DNA of 64,000 nucleotides, taken from contig NZ_OX365700.1 of assembly GCF_947241125.1 (NCBI RefSeq), positions 2,016,001 to 2,080,000 of the forward strand, given 5' to 3'. Below the pieces are notes generated by a model. It was given only the letters and a program-made list of their open reading frames with translations, was not told the origin of the DNA and ran no database searches. This stretch comes from Nitrospira tepida (GTDB taxonomy: Bacteria; Nitrospirota; Nitrospiria; Nitrospirales; Nitrospiraceae). Numbering within the stretch: the first letter of the stretch is position 1; each line of letters starts with the position of its first letter. Positions 32,335-41,708 of this stretch are shown piece by piece. The position numbers and the translations under genes were made by a program.

Positions 32335-34733
32335 GTCCGGTCGTGTCCTCCCATACGTCGGACCACGTGGCATTCTCGATTCGTGTGCACGGCCTTGTTC
32401 AAGGGGTCGGGTTCCGTCCGATGGTCTGGCGACTGGCACGACAGCATCAGATCCGAGGCTATGTCCTGAACGATGGAGAAGGCGTCAGGATTGTGGCGAT
32501 TGGCCCACCGGACCGCATCCTGCACTTCATGACGACGCTGAAGGAGCAGCCGCCAATCCTCGCCCGGATCGATGAGATCATCTCTGAACCGGCTGCCATT
32601 GAGCACATTCCCCCGGATTTCACGATCCGGGAAAGCGGATCAGGAGACGTGTCAACCGGAGTCGTGCCGGACGCCGCGACCTGCCCTGACTGCGCACAGG
32701 AAATCCTCGACCCCTTCGCCCGGCGCTATCGGTATTCCTTTACCAACTGCACGCAGTGCGGGCCGCGACTGACGATTCAAGAACAGATTCCCTACGATCG
32801 CTCGGGCACGACCATGAATCGGTTTCGGATGTGCCCTGCCTGTGCGGCGGAATACGAGGATCCCGCCGACCGCCGGTTTCACGCGCAGCCGATTGCCTGC
32901 CACACATGCGGGCCGAGGGCCTGGTTGGAACGGGCCGATGGGAAGCCCATCGCGGTCGACGCGTTGTCGATGATGGATGCGGTTGACGCGGCCTGTACGC
33001 TTCTTCAGCGGGGGCACCTTGTGGCGATCAAGGGACTGGGCGGCATCCAGCTCGCCTGCGACGCCACCCAGGAAGACAGCGTGTCTCGACTTCGTCGATT
33101 GAAAGGTCGAGAAGGCAAACCCTTTGCGCTGATGGCCCGCGATCTTCAGGTTATCGCGCGATATGCGGGCATTGATGAACAGGAGCGCGCGCTGCTCGAG
33201 AGCCCGGCGGCGCCGATCGTGATCCTGAAATGTCGGCCCGATGCCGAGGTGGCGGCGAGCGTGGCACCGGGCGTGCGTACGTTGGGGTTCATGTTGCCCA
33301 ATACTCCATTGCATCACCTTCTGCTGAGAAGAATGAATCGCCCGATCGTCCTGACGAGCGGGAATCGGGCCGATGAGCCTCAATGGATCGACAATGATTT
33401 AGCCAAGGCACAATTGGGCGCCATCGCGGAGTATTTTCTCCTCCATGATCGTCCCATCGCGCAACGGGTCGATGACTCTGTCACCAAAGTCATCGCGGGG
33501 GTTCCCCGTGTCCTCCGTCGTAGCCGCGGCTATGCCCCGGCGCCGATTCTGTTCCCAAAAGGATTTGATCAGGCCCCGCGCATCCTCGCGATGGGGGGCG
33601 AATTGAAGAACACCTTCTGTCTCTTCAGTGACAATCGTGCCATCCTCTCCCACCACATCGGAGACCTCGAGGATGCTTTGACGCTCGCCGATTATCGGAG
33701 AGCACTGCGGCAGTATGGAGACTTGTTCGCGCACACTCCGGATCTGATCGGAGTCGATTGCCATCCTGAGTACCTCTCAAGCAAAGTCGGGAAAGCCCTG
33801 GCTGCCGATCGATCGTTGCCGGTCTGCGAAGTCCAACATCATCATGCGCATGTCGCTGCCTGTATGGTCGAGAACGGAATTCCGATCGATCATCCAGCTG
33901 TATTAGGAATTGCGCTGGATGGCTTGGGATATGGGGATGAGGGACAGCTCTGGGGCGGCGAGTTCATGCTGGCTGACTATAGAACGGCCGTCCGGGTTGG
34001 AACCTTCAAGCCCGTGCGAATGCTCGGTGGAGAGCAAGCGGTCAAGGAGCCCTGGCGAAACACCTATGCGCATCTCATGGCGGAACTCGGGTGGGTTCGA
34101 TTCGCCATGAACTATGCCGAACTAGACCTCTACCACTTTTTGGCCAAGAAACCGCGTGGCGTTCTGGACTCCATGCTGGCTCGCGGAATCAACAGCCCTG
34201 CGGCCAGTTCCTGTGGCCGTCTCTTCGATGCGGTGGCGGCGGCCATGGGATTGTGCCGCGACCACGCGAGTTACGAAGGGCAGGCAGCCATTGAATTGGA
34301 ACAGGTGGTTAATCAGGCGACTTTGGAAGAGGAAGACGACGCCCTGGCCTATCCGTTCACGATCCCCTACCTCGACGAGGCGAAGCTGCCCTACATCGAA
34401 CCGCTGGCCATGTGGCAAGCCCTGCTCGGCGACTTGATCCTGCACACGCCGCGTTCAGTCATGGCTGCCCGGTTTCATAAGGGACTGGCGTTGGCGATCT
34501 GCGCCGTGGTGGGCAAGGTCACCAGAGTCGACGAAGGGGAGCGGACGATTCGCCACGTCGTGTTATCCGGCGGAGTATTTCAGAACCAGGCGCTGTGTGA
34601 ACTCGTGACAGCCAAATTGCAAGGGATGGGATTCGCGGTGCTCGCACATCGGCACGTTCCGTCAAACGACGGAGGGCTGTCGCTGGGCCAAGCTGCCATC
34701 GCCGCCGCGAGAGCGTTATCACACAATCGGTGA
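32331..34733 (+). CDS. hypF: carbamoyltransferase HypF, hydrogenase maturation
   Basis: 800 aa, full length. Domain order: acylphosphatase (VHGLVQGVGFRPMVWRLA, residues 18-100), two zinc fingers (CPDCAQEI, CTQCGPR, CPACAAEY, CHTCGPR; about 110-190), YrdC-like domain (KGLGGIQLACDATQ, about 205-385) and the Kae1-like carbamoyltransferase (VQHHHAHVAACMVENG, VVLSGGVFQNQAL). It uses carbamoyl phosphate and ATP to make the thiocarbamate on HypE that becomes the cyanide ligands of the NiFe centre. Confidence 0.97.
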   Translation: MSPVVSSHTSDHVAFSIRVHGLVQGVGFRPMVWRLARQHQIRGYVLNDGEGVRIVAIGPPDRILHFMTTLKEQPPILARIDEIISEPAAIEHIPPDFTIRESGSGDVSTGVVPDAATCPDCAQEILDPFARRYRYSFTNCTQCGPRLTIQEQIPYDRSGTTMNRFRMCPACAAEYEDPADRRFHAQPIACHTCGPRAWLERADGKPIAVDALSMMDAVDAACTLLQRGHLVAIKGLGGIQLACDATQEDSVSRLRRLKGREGKPFALMARDLQVIARYAGIDEQERALLESPAAPIVILKCRPDAEVAASVAPGVRTLGFMLPNTPLHHLLLRRMNRPIVLTSGNRADEPQWIDNDLAKAQLGAIAEYFLLHDRPIAQRVDDSVTKVIAGVPRVLRRSRGYAPAPILFPKGFDQAPRILAMGGELKNTFCLFSDNRAILSHHIGDLEDALTLADYRRALRQYGDLFAHTPDLIGVDCHPEYLSSKVGKALAADRSLPVCEVQHHHAHVAACMVENGIPIDHPAVLGIALDGLGYGDEGQLWGGEFMLADYRTAVRVGTFKPVRMLGGEQAVKEPWRNTYAHLMAELGWVRFAMNYAELDLYHFLAKKPRGVLDSMLARGINSPAASSCGRLFDAVAAAMGLCRDHASYEGQAAIELEQVVNQATLEEEDDALAYPFTIPYLDEAKLPYIEPLAMWQALLGDLILHTPRSVMAARFHKGLALAICAVVGKVTRVDEGERTIRHVVLSGGVFQNQALCELVTAKLQGMGFAVLAHRHVPSNDGGLSLGQAAIAAARALSHNR

Positions 34734-34740
34734 GGTTGCC

Positions 34741-35022
34741 ATGTGTCTCGGAATTCCCGGGCAGATTGTTGAAATCAATAACGAGCAGCAAAAACTCGCA
34801 GTGGTCGATGTCGGAGGCGTCAGACGAACGGTGAATATCGCCTGTATCGTGGACGATCAACATCCGCCAGAGTCCTGCATCGGAGATTGGGTCCTGGTCC
34901 ATGTGGGCTTTGCGATGAGCCGGGTTGATCCGGAGGAGGCTCAGCGGACCATCGAACTCTTGAGCCAGCTGGGAGAAGTGCAGGCCGAGGTTCAAGCCAT
35001 GCGCGCCTCCGGACAGTCTTGA
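34741..35022 (+). CDS. hypC: hydrogenase assembly chaperone HypC
   Basis: 93 aa, starting MCLGIPGQIVEI with the essential N-terminal Cys2 of the family; the rest (VDVGGVRRTVNIACI, CIGDWVLVHVGFAMSRVDPEEAQRTIELL split over the beta-barrel and the terminal helix) is typical. HypC carries the iron ligand precursor between HypD and the large subunit. It lies 7 bp after hypF with a GAGG ribosome site. Confidence 0.96.
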   Translation: MCLGIPGQIVEINNEQQKLAVVDVGGVRRTVNIACIVDDQHPPESCIGDWVLVHVGFAMSRVDPEEAQRTIELLSQLGEVQAEVQAMRASGQS

Positions 35023-35029
35023 GGGAACC

Positions 35030-35719
35030 ATGTCGTCAAAACGAGTTCTGGACAACCTTTATCCATTCTTACAAGAGCAAACGCCGTCGTCCGCCCGCCT
35101 CGACACGGAATTGCTGGAGTCAGTCCGGCTGAAGGCCGAAGACAGTCTTGCGGTGAAGCGGGCATTCTTCACGGCACACGGAGTCCAAGTGATCGAGGCG
35201 GCCCATGCGATTGCGAACGTCTATCGCCGGAATGGGCGGTTGTTGACGATGGGCAACGGTGGATCGAGCTGCGATGCCTGCCACATTGCCGTCGAGTTCC
35301 AGCATCCCATCACAGCCGGGCGGCCCGCTCTTCCAGCGATCAGTCTAGATGCCGATGTTGCCATGTTGACCGCTGTTGGCAACGACGTCGGGTTCGAACA
35401 TGTCTTTGTCCGGCAAGTAATCGCCCAGGCGCGGGCTGGCGATGGATTGATCGGGGTCAGCACCAGCGGCAACTCGTCGAATCTCCTGCGAGCGTTTGAA
35501 AAGGCCAAAGATTTGGGACTCACGACCATCGGGTTAGCGGGAGGCAATGGAGGCCTCATGGCGCAGTCAGCGGCCATCAACCACTGTTTAGTTGTCGAAA
35601 CCGACAGCATCCACCGCGTGCAGGAGTGTCATGTCGCCATCTATCATATCCTGTGGGATCTGGTGCACACCCTTCTGGCTGACGACCGGGGTATGGGGCA
35701 ACCGCGGAGTGGATCATGA
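35030..35719 (+). CDS. SIS-domain (GmhA-like) protein within the hyp operon
   Basis: 229 aa of the phosphoheptose isomerase type: LLTMGNGGSSCDACHIAVEF, a Ser-rich phosphosugar loop (VSTSGNSSNLLRAFEKAK) and IGLAGGNGGLM are present. In GmhA these residues bind sedoheptulose 7-phosphate. Here it sits between hypC and hypD, overlapping hypD by 4 nt, so it is co-translated with maturation genes. Similar SIS genes occur in other bacterial hyp operons; their role in maturation is unknown. An LPS role cannot be excluded but no heptose genes are near. Confidence 0.8.
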   Translation: MSSKRVLDNLYPFLQEQTPSSARLDTELLESVRLKAEDSLAVKRAFFTAHGVQVIEAAHAIANVYRRNGRLLTMGNGGSSCDACHIAVEFQHPITAGRPALPAISLDADVAMLTAVGNDVGFEHVFVRQVIAQARAGDGLIGVSTSGNSSNLLRAFEKAKDLGLTTIGLAGGNGGLMAQSAAINHCLVVETDSIHRVQECHVAIYHILWDLVHTLLADDRGMGQPRSGS

Positions 35720-36861
35720 AATTTATTGATGAGTTTCGCGACCCCCTCAAGGCCCAATCGTTGATTCGGGAAATTCGCGACCTGGTCGGACAGATCGAAC
35801 TCTGCAAGAGACGGCCCATAGGAATTATGGAAGTGTGCGGAGGGCATACCCACACGATTTTCCGCTACGGCGTCAACAAGATGCTGCCGGACGAAGTGGA
35901 ATTCATTCACGGGCCGGGCTGTCCTGTGTGCGTCCTGCCTCGGGGACGTGTCGATGACTGTGTGGCGCTGGCACAACGCCCAGACGTCATCATGACCACC
36001 TTTGGGGACGCGATGCGGGTGACCGGATCGAAAAAGAGTTTGCTGCAAGCCAAGGCAGAGGGCGCGGATGTTCGGATGGTGTATTCGCCGTTGGATGCGC
36101 TGAAGCTGGCCAAGGCCCATCCCGATCGCGAGGTGGTATTCCTGGCCCTGGGATTCGAGACCACGATGCCGAGCACCGCGTTTACAGTGCTGCAAGCACA
36201 ACGGGAAGGCATCTCCAATTTCTCCCTGTTCTGTAACCACATTACGATCATTCCCACCATCAAAGCCGTGCTCGATTCGCCCGATCTTCAAGTCGATGCG
36301 TTCCTGGGACCCGGCCATGTCAGCATGGTCATTGGCACGGAACCATACCGCTTCATTGCCGAGCGGTATCGGAAACCGATTGTCATCGCCGGCTTTGAGC
36401 CGTTGGACATTCTCCAGTCGGTGTGGATGGTGCTCAAGCAGATGGCCGACGGCCGGTGCGAGGTCGAAAACCAATATCGCCGCGTGGTTCCCGATGTGGG
36501 GAACGCGCAGGCGCTTGAGGCGATTCAAACCGTGTTCGAATTGCGGGAGTTTTTTGAGTGGCGCGGCTTGGGCTCGATCGACTATTCCGGCGTGCGAATG
36601 AAGGCGCCGTTTGCCGGATACGATGCGGAACGTAAGTTCGAGATGCCGAATATCAAAATCGCCGATCCGACCTCGTGCCAATGCGGCGAAGTATTAAAGG
36701 GAGTCATCAAGCCGCCGCAATGCAAAGTCTTCGGGACGTCCTGTACGCCGGAGAATCCGCTCGGCGCCTTGATGGTCTCAACCGAAGGAGCCTGTGCCGC
36801 CTATTACAACTATGGGTGGATTGATCGAGAGAGTATCAAGCCAGCCAAGGTCTCCGCATGA
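35716..36861 (+). CDS. hypD: hydrogenase maturation protein HypD
   Basis: 381 aa. The family motifs are all present: MEVCGGHTHTIFRYGV (Cys and His for iron), HGPGCPVCVLPRG, GFETTMPSTA, and the C-terminal [4Fe-4S] cysteines in DPTSCQCGEVLKG, KPPQCKVFGTSCTPENPLGACMV-like (here GALMV) and EGACAAYYNY. HypD is the scaffold on which the Fe(CN)2CO unit is built with HypC and HypE. It overlaps the SIS gene by 4 nt. Confidence 0.96.
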   Translation: MKFIDEFRDPLKAQSLIREIRDLVGQIELCKRRPIGIMEVCGGHTHTIFRYGVNKMLPDEVEFIHGPGCPVCVLPRGRVDDCVALAQRPDVIMTTFGDAMRVTGSKKSLLQAKAEGADVRMVYSPLDALKLAKAHPDREVVFLALGFETTMPSTAFTVLQAQREGISNFSLFCNHITIIPTIKAVLDSPDLQVDAFLGPGHVSMVIGTEPYRFIAERYRKPIVIAGFEPLDILQSVWMVLKQMADGRCEVENQYRRVVPDVGNAQALEAIQTVFELREFFEWRGLGSIDYSGVRMKAPFAGYDAERKFEMPNIKIADPTSCQCGEVLKGVIKPPQCKVFGTSCTPENPLGALMVSTEGACAAYYNYGWIDRESIKPAKVSA

Positions 36862-36886
36862 GGCTCACAAGGAGGAGCCAGCGGCC

Positions 36887-37987
36887 ATGACGCCTCCGAT
36901 GTTGGATCGCCAATCCGCGGACATTTCGACCGCGCAAACCGCGAACGGTTGGCTGGCTCGAATGCGCGAGAAGCGGATTACCCTCGCCCATGGGAGCGGG
37001 GGCAAGGCCATGCGAGAACTTGTCGAGCAGCTGTTTGTGACGGAGTTCAACAATCCGTTGTTGGCCGCGCTGGAAGATCAGGCGGTCGTCCCATTGGATG
37101 AATTGCAGCAGCAGGGAACAAGGCTGGCGTTCACCACGGACAGTTATGTCGTGAATCCCTTGTTCTTCCCAGGTGGCAGCATCGGTGAACTCGCCGTGCA
37201 CGGCACTATCAACGATTTGGCGATGAGCGGGGCACGCCCCTTGTTTCTCTCCTGCGGGATGATTCTCGAAGAAGGGCTTTCGATCGACACGCTCGGTGAA
37301 GTGGTGAGCCGAATGAAGCACGCTGCGCGTGAAGCCGGGGTGGTCATTGTGACGGGCGATACGAAAGTGGTTGAACGGGGAGCCGCCGATAAGCTCTTCG
37401 TGAACACGGCCGGCATTGGTGTAATCAGACACGATGTCGCCATCTCCGCAACCCGCGCGCGTCCAGGGGACGTGGTAATTACGAACGGATACATTGGCGA
37501 TCATGGAATCGCCATTCTCTTGGCTCGGAACGAGCTTGCCCTGGAGTCATCGGTGGAGAGCGACACGCAGCCCCTCCACGAACTGGTGCAAGAGATGGTG
37601 AGAGTCTGCCCGGATATCCATTGTCTGAGGGACGCCACGCGGGGCGGCATTGCAACCGTCCTGAACGAATTCGCTGCGTCGTCTAACGTCGGCATTCATC
37701 TGTCGGAGGCGGCGATCCCCGTCCACGAAACGGTGCGAGGCGCCTGCGAAATCCTTGGGTTGGATCCTCTGTATCTGGCCAACGAGGGAAAGTTGGTCGC
37801 GATCGTCCCGCGGGAACAGGCCGATCCCATCGTGGAAGCGATGCGCACTCATCCGGCTGGTCGGGACAGCGCGATTATCGGAGAAGTGAAAGAAACCCCG
37901 AATGGCGCGGTCGTCATGGCGACGGCCTTTGGCGGGACGCGCGTGGTGGATACGCTCATTGGCGATCAGTTGCCGCGGATTTGCTAA
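36887..37987 (+). CDS. hypE: hydrogenase maturation protein HypE
   Basis: 366 aa. An N-terminal tail of about 30 residues precedes the PurM-like fold: ITLAHGSGGKAMRELVEQLF, LAFTTDSYVVNPLFFPGG, GTINDLAMSGARPLFLSCG and VVTGDTKVVERG. The protein ends in PRIC, the C-terminal Cys that is carbamoylated by HypF and dehydrated to thiocyanate. The ATG at 36887 follows a good ribosome site (GGAGGAG). Confidence 0.96.
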   Translation: MTPPMLDRQSADISTAQTANGWLARMREKRITLAHGSGGKAMRELVEQLFVTEFNNPLLAALEDQAVVPLDELQQQGTRLAFTTDSYVVNPLFFPGGSIGELAVHGTINDLAMSGARPLFLSCGMILEEGLSIDTLGEVVSRMKHAAREAGVVIVTGDTKVVERGAADKLFVNTAGIGVIRHDVAISATRARPGDVVITNGYIGDHGIAILLARNELALESSVESDTQPLHELVQEMVRVCPDIHCLRDATRGGIATVLNEFAASSNVGIHLSEAAIPVHETVRGACEILGLDPLYLANEGKLVAIVPREQADPIVEAMRTHPAGRDSAIIGEVKETPNGAVVMATAFGGTRVVDTLIGDQLPRIC

Positions 37988-38002
37988 CTAAGGAAACCGC
38001 CC

Positions 38003-38569
38003 ATGCTCACTGGTGAGGTCCGATCGCTCGACATCCTTGATGACGGGCAACTCCAACGGCTGGACTACGACGGCTTGCTTCGGTTTCATCGAGGGGATGC
38101 GACATGGGGTGCCGCGGTCGCGTTTCGCGCCTTACAACGGGCTGGACGACACTTTTCGCACCCCACACTGTGGGAGCGCCGAGAGCTGACGGTGACCAGT
38201 GCCCACCCTGGCCCGGGCGTGAGGGACGCAGTGGAGTATGTCACCGGATGTGTCAGTCGTGGTCGATACTATCTGACTCAACCAGAACAAGCTGGACAAT
38301 GCCACAACGGGATGCAGTTCGCTTGGTGGATCTCCAAAAGGTTGAAAACGGTGTCTGTCCAGCTGCGTGAAGGGTTTGTGCCGGAGGACTTCTTTATCCT
38401 CGTTGATCGGATCGATACCTCAATGGAACGCGCGAGCGATCGAGGCCAGTTTGAGCACATGAAAGCGCAGCTGACGGATCAGGTATGGCGGGAACCACTC
38501 GATACGCTCTTCCGCGTCACTGACACGATGCAGCCGACAGGAGCCACCGTTCTCGCATGCACGAATTGA
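38003..38569 (+). CDS. FmdE-like protein in hyp operon
   Basis: 188 aa. The central part (TSAHPGPGVRDAVEYVTGC, followed by SRGRYYLTQ) resembles the GxxCPG...YVTGCTxGxGN core of the FmdE family, named from the formylmethanofuran dehydrogenase operon. The first conserved Cys/His is partly changed (HPGPG). An upstream helix (WGAAVAFRALQRAG) also fits. No zinc ribbon follows. It overlaps hypA by 13 nt, so it is translated with the maturation genes. Its function here is unknown; metal or cofactor handling is a guess from the family. Confidence 0.6.
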   Translation: MLTGEVRSLDILDDGQLQRLDYDGLLRFHRGDATWGAAVAFRALQRAGRHFSHPTLWERRELTVTSAHPGPGVRDAVEYVTGCVSRGRYYLTQPEQAGQCHNGMQFAWWISKRLKTVSVQLREGFVPEDFFILVDRIDTSMERASDRGQFEHMKAQLTDQVWREPLDTLFRVTDTMQPTGATVLACTN

Positions 38570-38886
38570 GCATTACCCGGAACATCGTCGCGATCGTCAA
38601 TGAGCGGGCGCGTGGGGCGAAAGTCACGCAAGTCACGCTGGAGATTGGACAATTGAGCCCCGTGATACCCGATGCCATCCGATTTTGTTTCGATGTGGTC
38701 GCCAAAGGAACACTCTTGGAAGGGGCGCAACTCGAAGTCATCGAGGTGCCGGGGCACGGTCAATGTCGCGATTGCGGACGCGACGTGGAACTGCGCCATC
38801 TGGTAGCCCGTTGCTCCTGCGGTTCCTCAAATCTGGTACGACTGTCCGGTGAAGAACTAAACATCAAACAAATGGTGACAGCCTAA
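38557..38886 (+). CDS. hypA: nickel-insertion protein HypA
   Basis: 109 aa. MHELSITRNIVAIV has His2, the nickel ligand; the zinc site is formed by CRDCGRD and CSCGSSN. HypA with HypB delivers nickel to the large subunit after the iron centre is in place. The stop codon overlaps the ATG of hypB by one base (TAATG). Confidence 0.95.
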   Translation: MHELSITRNIVAIVNERARGAKVTQVTLEIGQLSPVIPDAIRFCFDVVAKGTLLEGAQLEVIEVPGHGQCRDCGRDVELRHLVARCSCGSSNLVRLSGEELNIKQMVTA

Positions 38887-39716
38887 TGTGTACCACATGC
38901 GGGTGTTCGGATGATGCCGCGCCGCGGCTGACCGATGTAATGACGGGGCAGACAATCAAGCTTCGATCTGACGCAGGGAGTCATGGACACGACCACGATC
39001 ATGACCATCATCACGATCGTCATGGAGACCATGTGCACGTGGACGGACAAACCATCGTGCTCCAGGAAGCGGTGCTCGCGAAGAACGATCGCCTGGCTGA
39101 ACGCAACCGCGGCTGGTTGCAGGGACGGCACGTCGTGGCACTGAATCTGGTCAGTTCGCCCGGTTCCGGGAAAACGACGTTATTGGAGCAGACGATCCGC
39201 GCGTTGAGACACGAACTGCCTATCCAGGTCATCGAAGGCGATCAGGCGACCGTGAACGATGCAGAACGAATCCGGAGCACCGGCTGTCGAGTCGTGCAAA
39301 TCAACACCGGGGCCGGTTGTCATCTCGAAGCGGACATGGTGGCCCGGGGATTAGAGCAGTTGGCTCCGGCGCCGTATTCCATCGTGATGATCGAGAACGT
39401 CGGAAACCTGGTGTGTCCTGCACTCTTCGATCTGGGGGAGCAGGCAAAGGTGGTCGTGCTCTCTGTGACAGAAGGGGAGGACAAGCCGCTGAAGTATCCC
39501 CATATGTTCCGGGCTGCAGACGTGATGCTGTTGAACAAGATCGATCTTCTGCCGCATCTCTCATTTGATATCACGCGCTGCGTCGAGTACGCGAAGTCGG
39601 TCAATCCCCATCTGGAAGTCTTTCTGGTATCCGCGATCTCAGGAGAGGGCATGCAGAGCTGGTATGACTGGCTTCGCGCGCAAGTACAAGCGCTGGAAGG
39701 GGCACCTGCATGCTGA
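38886..39716 (+). CDS. hypB: nickel-binding GTPase HypB
   Basis: 276 aa. It begins MCTTCGC (N-terminal high-affinity nickel motif), followed by a histidine-rich stretch (GHDHDHDHHHDRHGDHVHV) able to store nickel, then the GTPase: P-loop (SSPGSGKTTLLE), VIEGDQATVNDAERI, NVGNLVCPA and NKIDLLPH. It hydrolyses GTP during nickel insertion. It is coupled to hypA and overlaps the transporter gene by 7 nt. Confidence 0.96.
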   Translation: MCTTCGCSDDAAPRLTDVMTGQTIKLRSDAGSHGHDHDHDHHHDRHGDHVHVDGQTIVLQEAVLAKNDRLAERNRGWLQGRHVVALNLVSSPGSGKTTLLEQTIRALRHELPIQVIEGDQATVNDAERIRSTGCRVVQINTGAGCHLEADMVARGLEQLAPAPYSIVMIENVGNLVCPALFDLGEQAKVVVLSVTEGEDKPLKYPHMFRAADVMLLNKIDLLPHLSFDITRCVEYAKSVNPHLEVFLVSAISGEGMQSWYDWLRAQVQALEGAPAC

Positions 39717-40405
39717 CGCTCTTGGGCCTCGGCTTTCTGTTAGGGTTGCGCCATGCGTTCGAAGCGGATCATGCGGCGGCAGTCGCAGCCTTGGCGAGTC
39801 GCAGTCATTCGGTCGGTGAAACGGTCAGACAGGGGATCGCCTGGGGCATTGGGCATGCCCTGACGCTCTTTCTCTTCTGTTCAGTCGTGCTGTCCCTGAA
39901 CAGCATGGTTCCCGAGCGCGTGGCCTTGGCATTGGAGATGGCCGTCGGTGTGATGCTGATTGGATTGGGTCTTGATGTGTGGCGGAGGATCAGGCGGGAT
40001 CGGATCCACATTCATATCCATGAACATGAAGCAGGGAAGTCCCATATACACATCCACGCGCATCGGAACGAATCGGATCGTGTCCAACATCAGCGCGCGC
40101 ATCACATTCCGTACCGTGCATTACTCGTCGGCGTGACGCACGGGATGGCAGGCTCAGCGGCTCTTATTCTCCTCACGCTCCATGCCGCCACATCCATTGC
40201 GCTCGCCTGGACCTACATCATTCTTTTTGGTCTCGGCTCGATTCTTGGCATGGCCACGCTGTCTCTGGCTATTGCGATTCCACTCCGTCGATCAGCGCAA
40301 TCCTTCGCATGGGCGTATGACGGAATTCAGATTGCCATCGGAGGCATCAGCGTATTTCTCGGAGCCAGCATGCTGTACACCCAGGGGTCGGAATTCCTAG
40401 GCTGA
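39710..40405 (+). CDS. nickel transporter of the NicO/HupE-UreH group
   Basis: 231 aa, six hydrophobic segments. The first carries GLRHAFEADHAAAV, the HxxxxDH metal signature of nickel/cobalt permeases. A cytoplasmic loop is histidine-rich (HIHIHEHEAGKSHIHIHAH), fit for nickel. Later segments include GVTHGMAGSAALILL. It imports nickel for the hydrogenase across the inner membrane; its coupling to hypB supports nickel rather than cobalt. Confidence 0.85.
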   Translation: MLTLLGLGFLLGLRHAFEADHAAAVAALASRSHSVGETVRQGIAWGIGHALTLFLFCSVVLSLNSMVPERVALALEMAVGVMLIGLGLDVWRRIRRDRIHIHIHEHEAGKSHIHIHAHRNESDRVQHQRAHHIPYRALLVGVTHGMAGSAALILLTLHAATSIALAWTYIILFGLGSILGMATLSLAIAIPLRRSAQSFAWAYDGIQIAIGGISVFLGASMLYTQGSEFLG

Positions 40406-40427
40406 TGGAGACGAAGGATTCCATCTC

Positions 40428-41544
40428 ATGGATAGCTTCCTGCCTGACCATGTTCACCTGAGGATTCACGCCTACGCCTGGCTTTGCTCATTGTTGTTCC
40501 ATCTCGCTGTCCTCAGTGCTTCTGCCGAGTTCATCAGGCGCATCACGCTCATTCCTGTAGCCGACCCGTTTCACTGGGAGGTGGCGCTCGTCAGCCTTTC
40601 TGCCAGAGCGACCGACAGTATTCCGGTGGATAGTCCGAGTGCAGCCGAAAGCCAGCCGGATCTCCTCTCTGCTTCGAATTCATTGTCCCATACTCCAACG
40701 GACCAAGGCATGCCGGACGTAACAGTTTCAGAGGTGACTAAGTCAGCACAATCACAGCTGACGGCAACATCGGAAAGAATTCAACCGATTCTCGTACAGG
40801 AGCAACTCGCGGGCCCCAGTCCGTCCATAACACAAGAAAGCAAACCTATCCCAGTAACGGCCGAAAAGGCTCTCCCGCTACAGAGGAGGGAGCAGTTGAT
40901 GGAGTGGGAGGAAAACGCATATTCTCTTCCTGAGCAGCCTGCTCTGCCGGCAAGCCAGGCTAATGAGGAACGTCCTAAGGCCGTCGAGCAGGCGACGCTT
41001 GTGAGTGCATCGTCATCACCTCCGATCGTTTCTGCTACTCCCTCCCCGGTCAGAGAGGAAATGACGGAGCAAGCACCTCGGGAATCCTCGACAAGTGCGG
41101 AACCAATCCAACATTATGGTCATCAGCCGCAAGAGCCGGCTGGAGCTGAAATAGCTTCCGGACGAGCCATAACCAACCAACCAACTGGCCTCTTTGCCTG
41201 CTCAGGTCCAGGATCTATCTTCGGGAACGCCCACCGCTCGACCGGTCGCACGCGACTATGGGTGGTTGCAGAGCACTCTGTTCAAGAGACTTGAACAGCT
41301 TAAGCGTCAGTCGCGCCCCCTTCTGGATGTTTCGGGAGGAAAGAAAGTATTGCTGCGAGTGGTCATTCTTGAAGGCGGTGATCTTGGTGAGCTGAAAATA
41401 GAACGAAGTTCCGGAGAGGATCGTCTCGATCAGGAGGCTCTGCGCCTGGTGCAGCTGGCCTTTCCCATTCCGTTAGACTACGCCTTGAGTCGACCCCAAG
41501 TGGTTGTCCGTATCCCTATCAGCTATAGCCTCTCGTCGGACTGA
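40428..41544 (+). pseudogene. TonB-family energy transducer, frameshifted at an AACC repeat
   Basis: The first frame (40428-41294) has a TonB-type N-terminus: one TM segment (YAWLCSLLFHLAVLSASAEF), the FHWEVALVSL motif, then a long Pro/Ser/Glu-rich linker. The C-terminal domain (TLFKRLEQLKRQSRP, KKVLLRVVILEGGDLGELKIERSSG, DQEALRLVQLAFPIPL) is in another frame ending at 41544. The frames change at a short AACC repeat (41171-41182). Removing one 4-bp unit would join them into a 370-aa protein. It may supply energy to an outer-membrane nickel-chelate receptor. It may be a pseudogene, phase-variable, or carry a sequencing error. Confidence 0.7.
41171..41182. repeat. three AACC units in the tonB-like gene
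   Basis: AACC is repeated three times, followed by AACT, exactly where the reading frame of the TonB-like gene breaks. Loss of one unit (4 bp) restores a continuous frame reading ITNQLASLPAQVQ. Tetranucleotide tracts are classic sites of slipped-strand mispairing, though three units is short. Confidence 0.55.
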
Positions 41545-41614
41545 GATGAGCGATTGGCGCCTGGTGGATGCGAGACTACAGATAAAGATGCGAGAGGTTG
41601 CGCGAGTTGTAATG

Positions 41615-41623
41615 TGCTATAGT
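41615..41623 (+). promoter_or_regulatory. extended -10 promoter of the His-rich peptide gene
   Basis: TGC-TATAGT (TGn extended -10; TATAGT at 41618-41623) lies about 85 bp before the ATG at 41709. No good -35 is seen, which an extended -10 can do without. Confidence 0.4.
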
Positions 41624-41708
41624 GAGCCAGAGAGTAGTTGGTCACTCCCAGATTTTGGTAACCGTTGTGGGCGTATCGTTTCGGTCCTGACAAGAAAGGG
41701 GAAATACC

